Source: Stomoxys calcitrans (Eukaryota; Arthropoda; Insecta; Diptera; Muscidae). Taken from it: 64,000 nucleotides of DNA. Of the stretch, positions 46,755 through 58,830 are shown one piece after another (position 1 is the stretch's first letter; every line of letters starts with the position of its first letter). The position numbers and the translations under genes were made by a program. The stretch is from contig NC_081555.1 in NCBI RefSeq assembly GCF_963082655.1, positions 152,576,238 to 152,640,237 on the forward strand, written 5' to 3'. The notes under the pieces were generated by a model that did no database searches, was not told the origin of the DNA, and was given only the letters and a program-made list of their open reading frames with translations.

Positions 46755-47690
46755 CGAGTTACATGATGTTTTGTTATGACTCTAAACAACTGTGCTAAGA
46801 AAAGTTCAAATCGGTCCATAACCTGATATAGCTGCCGTATAAACTAGTCTGGGGTCTTGACTTCTTGAGCCTCTACAGGGAGCAATCCCAATTCAACTCG
46901 GCTGAAATTTTGCATGACGTAGTTTGTTATGACTTCCAACAACTGTATTAAGAATGGTTTAAATTGGTCCATAACCTGATATAGCTGCCATATAAACCGA
47001 TCTGGGGTCTTGACTTCTTGAGCCTCTAGAGGGCTCGATTATGTTTTGATATAGCTGCCATATAAACCGATCTTGGATGTTGACTTCTTGAGCCTTTAGA
47101 CAGCGAAATTCCTATCCGATTTGGCTAAAAGTTTGTAAAAGCTTTTTTTTTGTGACTTCCAATGGTTATGCCAAGTATTGTTCAAATAGGTTGATAATCT
47201 AATATGGCTGCCATATAAAACGATCTCCCTGTTATACATTTTGAGTCTATAGAAGGCTCAACTTTATCAGATTTGGCTGCAATTTTGTAAAACGATTTCT
47301 ACTATGACCTTCAACATGTCTGCCAAATATGGTGCGAATCGGTGATAACCTGATATAGCTCCCACATAAGCCGATCTCCCGATAGTAGTTTTTGGATCCT
47401 ACGGGTCGCAATTTTATCAGAGTTGGCCGCATAATGACTGCTACTATGGTCTACGGTTGCGAGTGGCCTCTACTACCCATTTTACCTAATGTCTCCTACT
47501 AGTTCTACTACAATCCGTGGCCTCCAATATCCAAACCAAGTATGATCCGAATCGGTCATGGCAAATTCTGTGCCATATCTTTTTGTTGCCTTTTAAGAGA
47601 TACCGGGCAAAGAATTTGACAAATGCGATCCATGGTAGAGGGTATATTAGATTCGTCCCAGCAGAACTTAGCACGCTTTTGGTTGTTTCG
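46755..47690 (+). mobile_element. DINE-like family A element, 5'-truncated
   Basis: Core units with CCATATAAACCGATCTGGGG and GACTTCTTGAGCCTCTA, one shorter by deletion near 47035. Ends ATGGTAGAGGGTATATTAGA, decayed hairpin, CTTAGCACGCTTTTGGTTGT. Confidence 0.8.
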
Positions 47691-48721
47691 TTGTTGTTTC
47701 GGTTTTCATCGGTTTTTCGGTTGCACCCTCTGGGGTGCAAAAGATAAATACTTGTACTTATGTTGGCATTATTCTGCAACTCTTCTGTCAAGAACTTATT
47801 TCCGCTTATTTCACAAGCATCTGCTTGTTCTCTTTATCCTCTTGACTTCCCCCTTTGCTGGTATTTGTTATTTTGTTATATAGGCTATTTTTAGGAAACT
47901 GAATACTATCTAGTGTGAGATAAATACAATTTTGAAAGTCAATTGAAGTTTACATTAATAATGAAGCGCTTTCATTGTCTGCCCCTTATAGGGGAGATTC
48001 ATTAAAATGTTGATCAATTTGTCTACGGCTAAGAACATACATTTGCCAGACCAAAAGTAGTCACGAGGTTAAGTTTGAAAATATTGGAATTTAAATTGGC
48101 TGGTTAAATTTGGGTGGACCGAACATAATGGGAGTAACGACATCGGTTGGGTGGTGTGCCATTAACTTATACCCTACACCATGGATCGCATGTCGTTAGT
48201 TCTTTGAATGACTTTTTCAAGAACATACATTTGCCACGCCAAAAGAAGTCTCGAGGCAAAGACTGAAAACATTGGATTAAAATGTGAGTTATAAAGAAAC
48301 AACGGAAGATTCGGCAGAGCTCAGCCTGGATTCGAAACTAGGCACGCCAGCAGCGGTGAGAGCCGTTGCCATTGTCTAGCGTTCGAAGCCGTCAATACAA
48401 CTTCCAACAGTTGCACAGAATCATGTGTATACCATGGGAGTAGTGTGATTGTGTAGACAAAAAATCTGTCATTACACAAAAACTCATGTATTGGGAAAAG
48501 TACAGCTAATAGACAGGGCTATAGAGTGTGGTTATCATGGTATTTATATCATAAAGGTGTTTTCGCAATAAATTCGGTGTAAGTACAACACACATAATAC
48601 GGCTGATGAGAAATTGTAACAAAATTATGAAACGCGTGGTTGGTGTATTGCGATCTGGGTTTCCTTTTCCATTGGAAAAGAAAAATCTACGATCATTTAT
48701 TGTAGCTCGTCTCAAAAAAGA
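47691..48721. other. Unassigned DNA with a small DINE-like terminus
   Basis: At 48172-48240 there is TATACCCTACACCATGGATC followed by GCATGTCGTTAGTTCTTTG, a C/A-type hairpin-side remnant. The rest shows no recognised feature. Confidence 0.4.
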
Positions 48722-49130
48722 AACAAAACAACTAAAAGTGTGCTACGTTCGGCCTGACCTTGACCGATTCGGGTAAAACAAGGCACTGATGTTCTTGTGA
48801 ACATTTAGGCTTCTATGGGCTCAAGAAGTCAAACCGGGGATCGGCTTATATGGGGGCTATATCTGTTTATAGACGGATTCGGATCATATATGGCACGGAT
48901 GTTAGAACTCATAACTCTTAACTTCTGCCAAATCGGTTGAAAAGTTAGGCTTCTAAGGGATCAAGAATTCAAATCCGGTGAGCAGTTTATATGGGGGCTA
49001 TATCTATTTATGGACCGATTCCGATCATATTTATGTGGATGTGAATTTATGAAATGACTAGATCGTCTTAAAATGTCATGACCATCAAGAACATATATAC
49101 TTTATATGGGTCTTAAACGAATATTTCGAG
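48722..49130 (-). mobile_element. DINE-like family A element, part 1, interrupted by a retrotransposon
   Basis: AACAACTAAAAGTGTGCTAC, worn hairpin, two or three core units, ATCAAGAACATATATACTTT and ACGAATATTTCGAG. It continues at 49648. Confidence 0.75.
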
Positions 49131-49647
49131 ATTCAGAATACGCCAAAATTCCAAATATTAGAACATTAGGAACATCTTACCAAAACGGTAAGAGGAGAAT
49201 ACCGCCTTCTCTTAGGATGACACGATCTGCATCGTTTGGATGTTTGGCCACAGCGGAGTAAGGGGGAATGAAAGAACCGACGATTTGGTTGTGAAGGTCA
49301 GGGGACTACCGTCAATAATGATACAGTCCGAGCTTAGGGCGTGGACGACGAAAGCGCATGTTACACTGTGGAACAGCGAAACGGATGACGAAAATCCTAT
49401 TGGCAGATACGTATTTTGAGAAGACGAGACTATTATTGAAAAAAAGTAAGAAGGAGGTCAGCACATCTTTCGGTATCATAACGGGACACATAGGACTACT
49501 TACTTATGAAAAATCGGTGCGAGAAGTAATAGCATACGTAGTGCATGCGGGAAGATGATGAGACGTTGGAGCATTTCCTTTGCTCGGATTTCGCGACTAA
49601 CAGATACCGGCACTTAGATGGGACACAACCTAACCTAACCTAGAAAA
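49131..49647 (+). pseudogene. 5'-truncated non-LTR retrotransposon with target-site duplication
   Basis: Encodes the RNase H end (ICIVWMFGHSGVRGNERTDD, VKVRGLPSIM), then SELRAWTTKAHVTLWNSETD and a frame-shifted zinc-knuckle region (GEDDETLEHFLC with disruptions), and ends in a CCTAA tail at 49627-49643. It is flanked by an 11 bp duplication AATATTTCGAG (49120-49130 and 49648-49658). Same family as 39657-42750. Confidence 0.87.
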
Positions 49648-49716
49648 ATATTTCGAGGTGTTACATACGAAATTACGAAGTTAATATACCCCCTTCCTAT
49701 GGTGGAGAATATAAAA
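49648..49716 (-). mobile_element. DINE-like family A element, part 2
   Basis: AATATTTCGAGGTGTTACAT to CCTATGGTGGAGAATATAAA, the end of the element begun at 48722. Confidence 0.75.
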
Positions 49717-49900
49717 GTTCGGTTTAGACTTAGATATATCTCCCATGTACATGTATATTTTTTCGTCCGATTTATACTGCAATAATTTAGTGATTTGTTA
49801 ACCGATTCTCATTTAATTTGGGACCAGGGATTGTCTTATGATTGTTGACATTACTGTAGAATTTAATGGAAATATTTAGGTGGAGAATTAGGAGCAGCTC
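49717..49900 (+). mobile_element. DINE-like family C core fragment
   Basis: GTTCGGTTTAGACTTAGATA and AACCGATTCTCATTTAATTT parallel the core at 7700-7845. No ends. Confidence 0.45.
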
Positions 49901-49974
49901 CCATATATTAAAAGCATCACCCGATTATCAGTTTAATGGCCTTTCTCAGCGAATTTCTCCAGATATTTTCTTAA

Positions 49975-50546
49975 AAATTGTTATGCTATTGGAAATATAT
50001 TAGGTTATTGGCCGATTTGGACCATAAGATAATTGAATGTTGAAGACCATAGTAGAAGTCATTGGGTAATATTTCAGTCCATTCGGATAAGAATTGCGAC
50101 TTGTAGAAGCTCAAGAAGCATAATCGGAAGATCGGTTTATATGGGAGCTATATCAGGCTATAGATCGATTTAAACCATATTGCAAAATTTCATTCCAATC
50201 TGATAAGAATTGCGCCCTCTAGAGGCTCAAGAAGTCAAGACCCAAGATCGCTTTATATGGCAGCTATATCAAAACATGAACCGATTTGGCACATTTACAA
50301 TCCCAGCTGACCTACACTAATAAGAAGTATTTGTGGAAAATTTCAAGCGGCTAGCTTTACTCCTTCGAAAGTTAGCGTGCTTTCGACAGACAGACGGACG
50401 GACGGACGGACGGACATTGCTAGATTGACTTAAAATGACATGACGATCAAGAATATAATACTTTATGGGTCTCAGACGCATTTTTCGAGGTGTTAAAAAA
50501 AGAATGACGAAATTAGTACACCCCCATCGTATGGTGGAGGGTATAA
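49975..50546 (-). mobile_element. DINE-like family A element, hairpin side missing
   Basis: About three A core units, GACGGACGGACGGACGGACA microsatellite, ATCAAGAATATAATACTTTA and GTATGGTGGAGGGTATAAAAA. Confidence 0.75.
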
Positions 50547-50649
50547 AAACGATTGCTTTGGCTTGGTGATGTTGATTGAAGAAGCACAACGTAAGGCCGT
50601 AATATTGTCGGAGTTCCACGATATTTGGGAAGTCTATGTGAGAGTCTAA

Positions 50650-51785
50650 GACAAATTATTGTACCGAATTCGTTGGTTTACAAATTTCACTTTTTATAGG
50701 CCTTAGGGCAGGTATATCGAAATATAGACCGATCTGAACCACATTGAACACGAATATCGAAGAGCTTAACATAGCTGACTGTGCTTTTATTGCGGCAAGA
50801 AATTAAATGGGGAAATCGGTATTTATGACAGGTATTTTAAATATATTCCGAACTTGCCCATGCTCGCTACGAATGCCAAAGAGCCTAACAGAACTCCTTG
50901 TGCAAAATCGGTTAATAAATTCACCTTTTATAGGCCAACAAATTTAAATCAGGAGATTAGTTTATGTGGCAGGTACATCCAAATGTTGACGCGACTAGGG
51001 ATGTTGACGAGCCTAACACAACTCGCTATACCAAATTTCAGCAAAATCGGACAATAAATACGCATGTTATGGGCCCAACACCATATATTGTGAGATCGGT
51101 CTATTTGTCATTTATATTGAAATATAGACCGACCTTTACCATAATCGATATGAATGTCGAAGGGTCTCACAGAACTCATGGTGCTAAATTTCAGCAAAAT
51201 CGGTTAATAAATTCACATTTTATGGGCCTAAAACCTTAAATTCTGGAAATCGGTATATATAGCAGCTATATCTAAATCTGGACCGATTTGAGCTTAATTG
51301 AACAGGGAAATCGTGGAGCCTAACACAACTAGCTCTACGGAATTTCTGTAAAATCGGAAAATAAATGCGTCTATTATGGGCCCAAGACTATAAATCGAGA
51401 TATCGGTCTAAAAGACCGCTTTATCTAAATCTGGACCGATCTGGGCGAAATTAAACAAGGATGTCGAAGGTCTTAGCACAACTCACTGTGCCAAATTTCA
51501 GCAAAATTAGATAATAAATGTGACTTTTATGAGTCTAAGACCCTAAATCGGCGGATCGGTCTATATGGGGGCTATATCAAGATATAGTCCGATATAGCCC
51601 ATCTTCGAAGTTAACCTGCTTATGGACAAAAAAAGAATCTGTGCAAAGTTTCAGCTCAATATCTCTATTTTTAAAGATTGTAGCTTGATTTCAGCAGACA
51701 GACGGACGGACATGTCCAGATCGTCTTAGATTTTAACTACGATCAAGAATTTATACACCTTATAGGATCGGAAATGAATACTTAG
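50650..51785 (-). mobile_element. DINE-like family B element, both ends lost
   Basis: About six B units (e.g. ATCGGTCTATATGGGGGCTA at 51556), GACAGACGGACGGACATGTC microsatellite and GGAAATGAATACTTAGATGA; it breaks off before the terminal repeat. Confidence 0.75.
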
Positions 51786-52834
51786 ATGAGTTGCAAATGG
51801 AACTTTCTTCCATGGTGCCTTTAAAAAGCTGCTAAATTACAGTATCCAAATGCCAAATCTTCGCAGAGACCCTTGACATGTTTAAAAATTTCAATTTCAA
51901 GAAAATCCAATCAATTTTCCCACTACACAGCCGAGGCAATGTCTAATTACAATGTTCTGACTTTCTTTTTTTTTTTTTTTGACAAGAACACTTCGTGGTT
52001 ATTTAATTACCAAAACATTGTTGTTGTGTGTTATTAAATGGAAGCCTTTGGCATTAAAACGACTCTTTATCGCCCTCTATAGACTGCTGTTGAAACTCTT
52101 AACCAAAATAATGACATATGAAGACATTGAAATAAAAATGGCTTAATAACTGTAAAAGACTTGTAAAAAAACTAATATTGAATAAAGTTGAAAAAATAAA
52201 TTTCTTCATTATTTAGTTTTCATCAATGAATATTATTTTTCAAGCTTTTAGGATTCTATTGTCCTCAATGCTTCATATGCCATATGGGAAAATTGCTTTC
52301 ATTTTCCATTCGAATATACCAAGGAAGCATTGCGCGTGCGAAAAGGGCTGACTATGGCTCTGGCTGTGTGAAGTTAACGTGGCCTGAGTTAGGGTGGGTG
52401 TGGCATGTACAAGTTTGAAGTTTTTTATGGCCATAAGGTTTACCACATAACAATACGGCTGTTAACCGAAACCATCCATATATACAACATTGACATTACA
52501 ATACGGGCAATGTTTGTTGTACTCTCAAACACACACACACACACACACACGCAAGCAAATACACCGTTATCTTTTGCCGATCACATGCATTGCTTATGGT
52601 GAAAGTCGCAACAAAAAATCCAGTCAACATCAGTGAACAACAAAAAAAAAACCAAATACAATAGGTATGGGGATTTTTTTGTTTAATAAGCTACAATTGG
52701 CAAAATAAGGGAGAGAATATCGGTATATACGAATTGGCTTTACCAAATTTTGATTAACACTGAAGACAGTATTGAAATGTACCATATATGGTACTTCAAC
52801 TTGAATTTTCGAGGCTCTAGAAGCCGTAATTATA
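51786..52834. other. Unassigned AT-rich DNA
   Basis: Contains a T-run near 51965-51980 and (CA)n at 52528-52551. No coding or repeat signal beyond that. Confidence 0.4.
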
Positions 52835-53225
52835 ATCCGATAGAGAGGAATTTTGCACATAATCTTCTGTTACGAATTTCATTAACCATGTAAAGTATGC
52901 TCCAAATCGGTGTTTAACCTGATAAAGCTCCCATACAAACCGATCTCCCGATTTGACTTCTTGAGCCCTTACTATCCGCAATTTTTTCCGATTTGGCTGA
53001 AATTTTCCGTGTAGTGTTCTGTTATGATTTCTGACAGCTGCGCCAAGTACGGATCAAATCGGTCTTTAACCAGATACAGCTCCCATATAAACCGATCTCC
53101 CGATTTGACTTCTTGAATGTTCTGTTACGACCTTCAACAACTGTGCCAAATACGTTCCAATTCAGTCTATAATTTGATATAGCTCCCATGTAAAGCGGTC
53201 TCTCGATCATCCTTGCTCGGTTCTT
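52835..53225 (+). mobile_element. DINE-like family A core fragment
   Basis: Two to three worn units with CCCATATAAACCGATCTCCC and GATTTGACTTCTTGA. No ends. Confidence 0.65.
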
Positions 53226-53275
53226 AGAAGCTTTAATTTTTGATAGCTTGACAGAAGTTTCGAATGTAGAATAAA

Positions 53276-54200
53276 ACAAGTAAAAGCGTGCTAAGTTCGG
53301 CCGGGCCGAATCTTATATACCCTCCACCATGGATCACTTTTGTAGAGTTCTTTTCCCGGCATCTCTTCTTAGGCAAAACAGATTATAAGAAAAGATTTAC
53401 TCTGCTATTAGAGCGATATCAAGATATGGTCCGGTTGGGACCACAATTAAATTATATGTTGGAGACCTGTGTAAAATGTCAGCCAATTCGAATAAGAATT
53501 GCGCCCTTTGGGGGCTCAAGAAGTAAAATCGAGAGATCGATTTATATGGGAGCTGTATCGGGCTATAGACCGATTCAGACCATAATAAACACGTATGTTG
53601 ACGGTCATGAGAGAATCCTTCGTACGAAATTTCAGGCAAATCGGATAATAATTGCGACCTCTAGAGGCGTCATGATCCCAGGTTGGTTTATATCGCAGCT
53701 ATATCTGGTTATGAACCGATTTGAACCTTATTTGACACAGTTGTTGGAAGTGAGAATTAAATACGTCATGCAGATTTTCAGCCAAATCGGATAGGAATTG
53801 CGCACTCTAGAGGCTCAAGAAATCAAGGCCCAATATCGGTTTATATGGCAGCTACATCAGGTTATGAACCGATTTGAACCACACTTGGCACAGTTGTTGG
53901 TTATCATAGCAAAATACGTCGTGCAAACTTGTATCCCATTCGGATAAGAATTGCGCACTCTAGAGGCTCAAAAAGTCAAGACCCAAGATCGGTTTATATG
54001 GCAGCTATATCAGGTTATGGACCGATTTGAACCGCACTTGACATAGTTATTGGATATTATAACCAAACACGTCGTGCCAAATTTCATTCCAATCGGATAA
54101 GAATTGCGCACTCTAGAGGGTCAAGAAGTCAAGAAGTCAAGACCCAAGATCGGTTTATATGACAGCTATATCAAAACTTGGACCGATATGGCCCATTTTG
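53276..54200 (-). mobile_element. DINE-like family A element, microsatellite side lost
   Basis: AACAAGTAAAAGCGTGCTAA, perfect hairpin TTCGGCCGGGCCGAA, TATACCCTCCACCAT (53316-53330), leader and ~4 units, ending at GACCGATATGGCCCATTT. Confidence 0.85.
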
Positions 54201-54269
54201 TAAAAAAATTTGGGGCAGAATGTATTTTTCGTTTTTTTAGGACACTTTTATCAGCAATATTCAAAAAGA

Positions 54270-55425
54270 CTTACTGAGATATTTTGAAAATCAGTGGCCT
54301 GCCAATAGGCGCCCGGACCACCCAGGGCCTTGAAATTATGCGCACGATCTCGATTACCTCAGTTCTAACCATTCCAAATATCAAAGAGATATCTTTATCC
54401 GTTCTCATACTGCATAGCAAAGTTTTCTTTCGATTTTCCCATTATGCAATGTCACATCATCTTCCCCGCATGCCCTACACATGCTGCCACTTGCCGCAAC
54501 TAGTTTGCATAAGTGATCTTGTAGTCCTGTGTGCCTTTTGTGTCCTTTTATGATGCAGAAAGCCACATTGAACCCTTTCTTTCTTACTTTTAACAACCGG
54601 ACCATTTAACCAGACCTCCCTATAGGATTTTTGTCGTCCTCCCGACAGTTTCGCTGTTCCACAGATTTACGTTGGTCGCCCACGCCCTTAACTCGGATTG
54701 CGTCGACCCGAAAAGTTTCGGGTTAACCAAGTTTATTGACGGTAGTCCTCGGGTCCGTTTCCATACTTCCTATCGTCTCCTCGACCTTAAATCCTCTATC
54801 CATTCTCCCTTTAGTCATATAGTGGCTGCCTCAAACTTAATCTGTATGTCAATGGGTCGGATGTATCTATTGTAGATATTTAAAATTGTCTCCTGTGCCC
54901 TAGTGGGCGTAGTGCTCACCTCTCCGCCTATGCTAAGACAACATTTTCTCTAAACCTGTCGTATATCTATATGTTAATCTTTTCCCCCATCACAGTTTGC
55001 CAAACGACGGAGGCCTAAGTAAGTGTTGGTTTAATCACACTTTTATGTATCCAGTGCACTATCCTCGGATTCAGGCCTCATTTTGAACCTACGGCCCGTC
55101 TACATAGTGCCCAACATCTGTAAACCTTCTCGGTACACTCCTGAATGTGACAATTCCAACTCAGTTTCCTGTCCAAGATACTCCTAAGTATTTGACCTTG
55201 TCAAATATCGAAATCGTTCTATTGTGCGTCAAATTGGCTCACCTATGTCTTTCTCATGAACAGCCAGATTTTAGTTTTCTCTGGGTTAACATTGAGATCC
55301 AGTCGCAGGCCATCTACAAAACCGTATAGACCGGAAGGAGCTTGCTCTCCTATAAGGGCTTGACGAGTATCGCCACCTCCACATGAAGGCATACAGTCCT
55401 TCTATAAGAAGCCCTTGAAGCGTTT
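54270..55425 (-). pseudogene. Non-LTR retrotransposon relic, second copy of the RNase H-bearing family
   Basis: Minus strand: LDLNVNPEKTKIWLFMRKT, ILDRKLSWNCHIQECTEKVY, RCWALCRRAVGSK, then a reduced region, VNLWNSETVGRTTKIL, and LQDHLCKLVAASGSMCRACG with EDD. Numerous stops and frameshifts. The order matches 39657-42750 but sequence divergence is clear; the CCTAA tail is not visible here. Confidence 0.82.
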
Positions 55426-55427
55426 TA

Positions 55428-57293
55428 ATGGGGGTATATTCATTTTGTCATTTCGTTTGCAACACATCGAAATATCCATTTCCGACCCTATAAAGTACAT
55501 ATATTCTTGATCAGCGTGAAAATCTAAGACGATCTAGACATGTCCGTCCGTCTGTCTGTTGAAATCACGCTATAGTCTTCAAAAACAGAGATATTGAGCT
55601 GAAATTTTGCACAGATTCTTTTTTTGTCCATAAGCAGGTCAAGTTCTAAGATGGGCTATATCGGACTATATCTTGATATAGCCCCCATATAGACCGATCT
55701 CTCCATTTAAGGTTTTGGGCCCATAAAAAATGCATTTATAATCCGATTTTGCTGAACTATGGGACAGTGGGCTGCGTTAGGCCCTTCGTTATGTTTCGTC
55801 AATTTGGCCTGGATCGGTCCGGATTTGGATATAGCTGTCATATGACCGATCCTCCGATTTAGAGTCTTAGGCCCAGAAAAACCACATTTATTGTCCGATT
55901 CGGCTGAAATTTGGGACAGTGATTTGTTTTAGGCCCCTCGAGATCCTTCGTCAATTTGGCCCTGAACGGTCTAGATTTGGTTATAGCTGCCATATAGACC
56001 GAACCTCCGATTTATGGTCTTTGGCCCATAAAAGCCACATTTGTTATCCGATTTTGCTGAAATTTGGAACAGTGAGCTCTGTTAGGCCCTTCGACATCCT
56101 TCGTCAATTTGGCCCTGATCGGTCTCGATTTGGTTATAGCTGCCTTAAAAGCCACATTTATTATCCGATTTTGCTGAAATTTGGGACAGTGAGTTGCGTT
56201 AGAACCTTCGACATCCTCCGTCAATTTGGCCCAGATCGGTTCAGATTTGGATATAGCTGCCATATAGACCGATCCTCCGATTTAGGGTCTTACCCCATAT
56301 AAAATCCACATTTATTATCCGATTTTGATGAAATTTGAGACAGTGAGTTGCCCTTCGATATCCTACCTTAATTTGGCCCAGATCGGTTCAGAGTTGGATA
56401 TAGCTGCCATATAGACCGATCTCTCGATTTAAGGTTTTGGGCCCATAAAAAGCGCGTTTATAATCCGATTTTGCTGAAATTTGGGAGCGTGAGTTGTGCT
56501 AGGCCCTTCGATATCCTTCGTTAATTTGGCCCAGATCGGTCCGGATTTGGATATAGCTGCCATATACACCGATCTCTCGATTTAAGGTTTTGGGCCCAAG
56601 AAAGGCGCATTTATTGTCCGATGTCGCCGAAATTTTGGACAGCGATTTATGTTATGCCCCTTGAAATTCTTCTGCAATATGGTACAGATCGGTTCAGATT
56701 CGGATATAGCTGCCATTTAGACCCTTTTCTCGATTTAAGGTTTTGAACCCATAAAAGGCGCATTAATTGTCCGATGTCGCTGAAATTTGGTGCAGTGAGT
56801 TGGGTTAACCCCCTTGACATATATCTGCAATATGGCACCGATCGGTCTAGATTTGGATATAGCTGCCATATAGACCGATCCCCCGATTTAGGGTCCTAAG
56901 CCAATAAAAGCTACATTTATTATTCGATTTTGCTGAAATTTCTGACAGTGAGTTGTGTTAGGCCCTTCGTCAGTTTGGCCTAGATCGGTCCAGATTTGGA
57001 TATAGCTGCCATATAGACCGATCCCCCGATTTAGGGTGTTAGGCCCGCAAAAGCCACATTTATAATCCGATTTTGCTGAAATTTGGGAGAGTGAGTTGTG
57101 TTAGGCCCTTCGACATCCTTCGTTAATTTGGCTCAGATCGGTCCAGATTCGGATATAGCTGCCATTTAGACCCATTTCTCGATTTAAGGTTTTGAACCCA
57201 TATAAGGCGCATTAATTGTCCGATGTCGCCGAAATTTGTTGCAGTGAGTTAGTTTAAGCCCCTTGACATATATCTGCAATATGGCACCGATCG
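55428..57293 (+). mobile_element. DINE-like family B1 element, 3' end lost
   Basis: Starts within the 5' region (TGGGGGTATATTCATTTTGT), ATATTCTTGATCAGCGTGAA block, short microsatellite, about ten units, and stops mid-unit at ATGGCACCGATCG. Confidence 0.85.
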
Positions 57294-57793
57294 CACCATG
57301 TTCTTAATTTATCATGTTCTTAATTTAGGGTATCATGTTCTTAATTTAAGGTATCCCGCATTCGGTGCATTTCAAATCCCCATTTGATTTCTTTGCATAT
57401 GTGCACATTATATGCAGGATAACTTTGTTTTTTCTGTTAAGTACCAAATCGTGTTACGTATTAAATATTAACCCAACAACATTGACAACAGTAGTGAATG
57501 TTGTTAAAGAATAAAAAACCATTAAAAAGAGGGTCGAATGAAAAATTGTTACAAGTTTAATGTTCATGTATTCGGGTTATAAAAGTATCACCTTTAAATG
57601 ACAGTGTGACTATAATTTAAATGGATAAAGTGTTGCCTGTTTTTTTAACAGTTTTTTTTTTTAACACATCACAAATTGCGAAAACTGTGTTCGAAGCGTT
57701 AATTATTGTGATATAAGGGGGAAAATAAAACGAATGAAGAGGGCTCAGTGGCCGAATAAATGAATGTGAATGTGAATGAATGTCATAGGTAAT
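57294..57793. other. Unassigned AT-rich DNA
   Basis: A small local repeat of CATGTTCTTAATTTA near 57297-57345; otherwise nothing seen. Confidence 0.35.
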
Positions 57794-58114
57794 CAAGTAA
57801 GGACGGGCTAAAGATGGGCGAAGTCGACCTTTGATGAATACCTTACGGGTATTCAGGTTTTAAGTTTTCCAGGCCAATAGAAGTTAATCAGCCAAATTGA
57901 AAGTCGACCGAATGAAAATTGCTGTCCATACATTGTACACAAATTAACATTGTCAGACGGACAGACACACAGACGGACATAGCTAAATCGATGCAGAAGG
58001 TGTTTCTGAGTCAATCGGTATGCCAGCCAATGGGTCTAGCTCCCTTCCTTCTGGGGGTCACAAACAAATCCACTAAGTTATGCTTCACTGTACCACAGTA
58101 GTGGTGTATAAAAA
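57794..58114 (-). mobile_element. DINE-like family C element, compact and near complete
   Basis: CAAGTAAGGACGGGCTAAAG with a weak hairpin (GGGCGAAGTCGACC), a short single core, GACGGACAGACACACAGACG microsatellite, ACTCAGAAAC-type block (as GTTTCTGAGTCAATCGG) and GTGGTGTATAAAAAC. At ~320 bp it shows the architecture without tandem expansion. Confidence 0.7.
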
Positions 58115-58746
58115 CATTTCTTGTACATTAAATTAATTTTGAACAAAAAATTTGATTGGATTTTGTCAATCACATTGTGTGAATACAATGCATTTTAATA
58201 TGCGCCAAAAGTGTAAGTTTTTCCGTTAAAATTGATGAATTGTACTTTTAGACAGTGGTTGTTTTTTGTATTCGAGTATATTTTTTTTTAAATAAAAATG
58301 CCATTTTCTTTGTTTTATAGATTTCAATATAATTTTCCGGTTGCATTTAATATTATTTTTGGTTTTTTAATAAAAGTTTTTTTTTTTTTTGTTGAAAAAA
58401 CTGATTGTTTATTTATATAGTTTTAATATACAATGAATCACATTTGGTTAACTTTAACCGAGTTGTTCTTAAATGTTGTGAGAGGAAATGAATCTATGAC
58501 AAAAATATTCTTCTATGATGACAGCTTAACAATGCCATCCTTCTGACCACCGTCAACGAACGCAAAAAATGCTAATACACGCAGTTATGCTAATACATGT
58601 TGTTAAGATGCAGACGTTAGGTCGTATCGAAACAACTTCCCCAGTGTAATTGGTATGGCTGTAAAAATTCTCAATAGGTCGTAGATTAGGCATGAGTAGG
58701 GTTTCTAAAGTTTTTGTGTCGTTTGCCATCAGTCTGTTGAGATTTT
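58115..58746. other. Unassigned AT-rich DNA
   Basis: Two T-runs (about 58285 and 58378-58390). No supported feature. Confidence 0.35.
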
Positions 58747-58830
58747 TGTACCCACCACCGAAGGATGGGAGTATATTCATTTCGTCTTTCCGTTTGCAAC
58801 ACCTCGAAATATCCATTTGCGACCCTATCT
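58747..58830 (+). mobile_element. DINE-like family B 5' terminal stub
   Basis: GTACCCACCACCGAAGGATG to AAATATCCATTTGCGACCCT, then it runs directly into element E. Confidence 0.7.
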
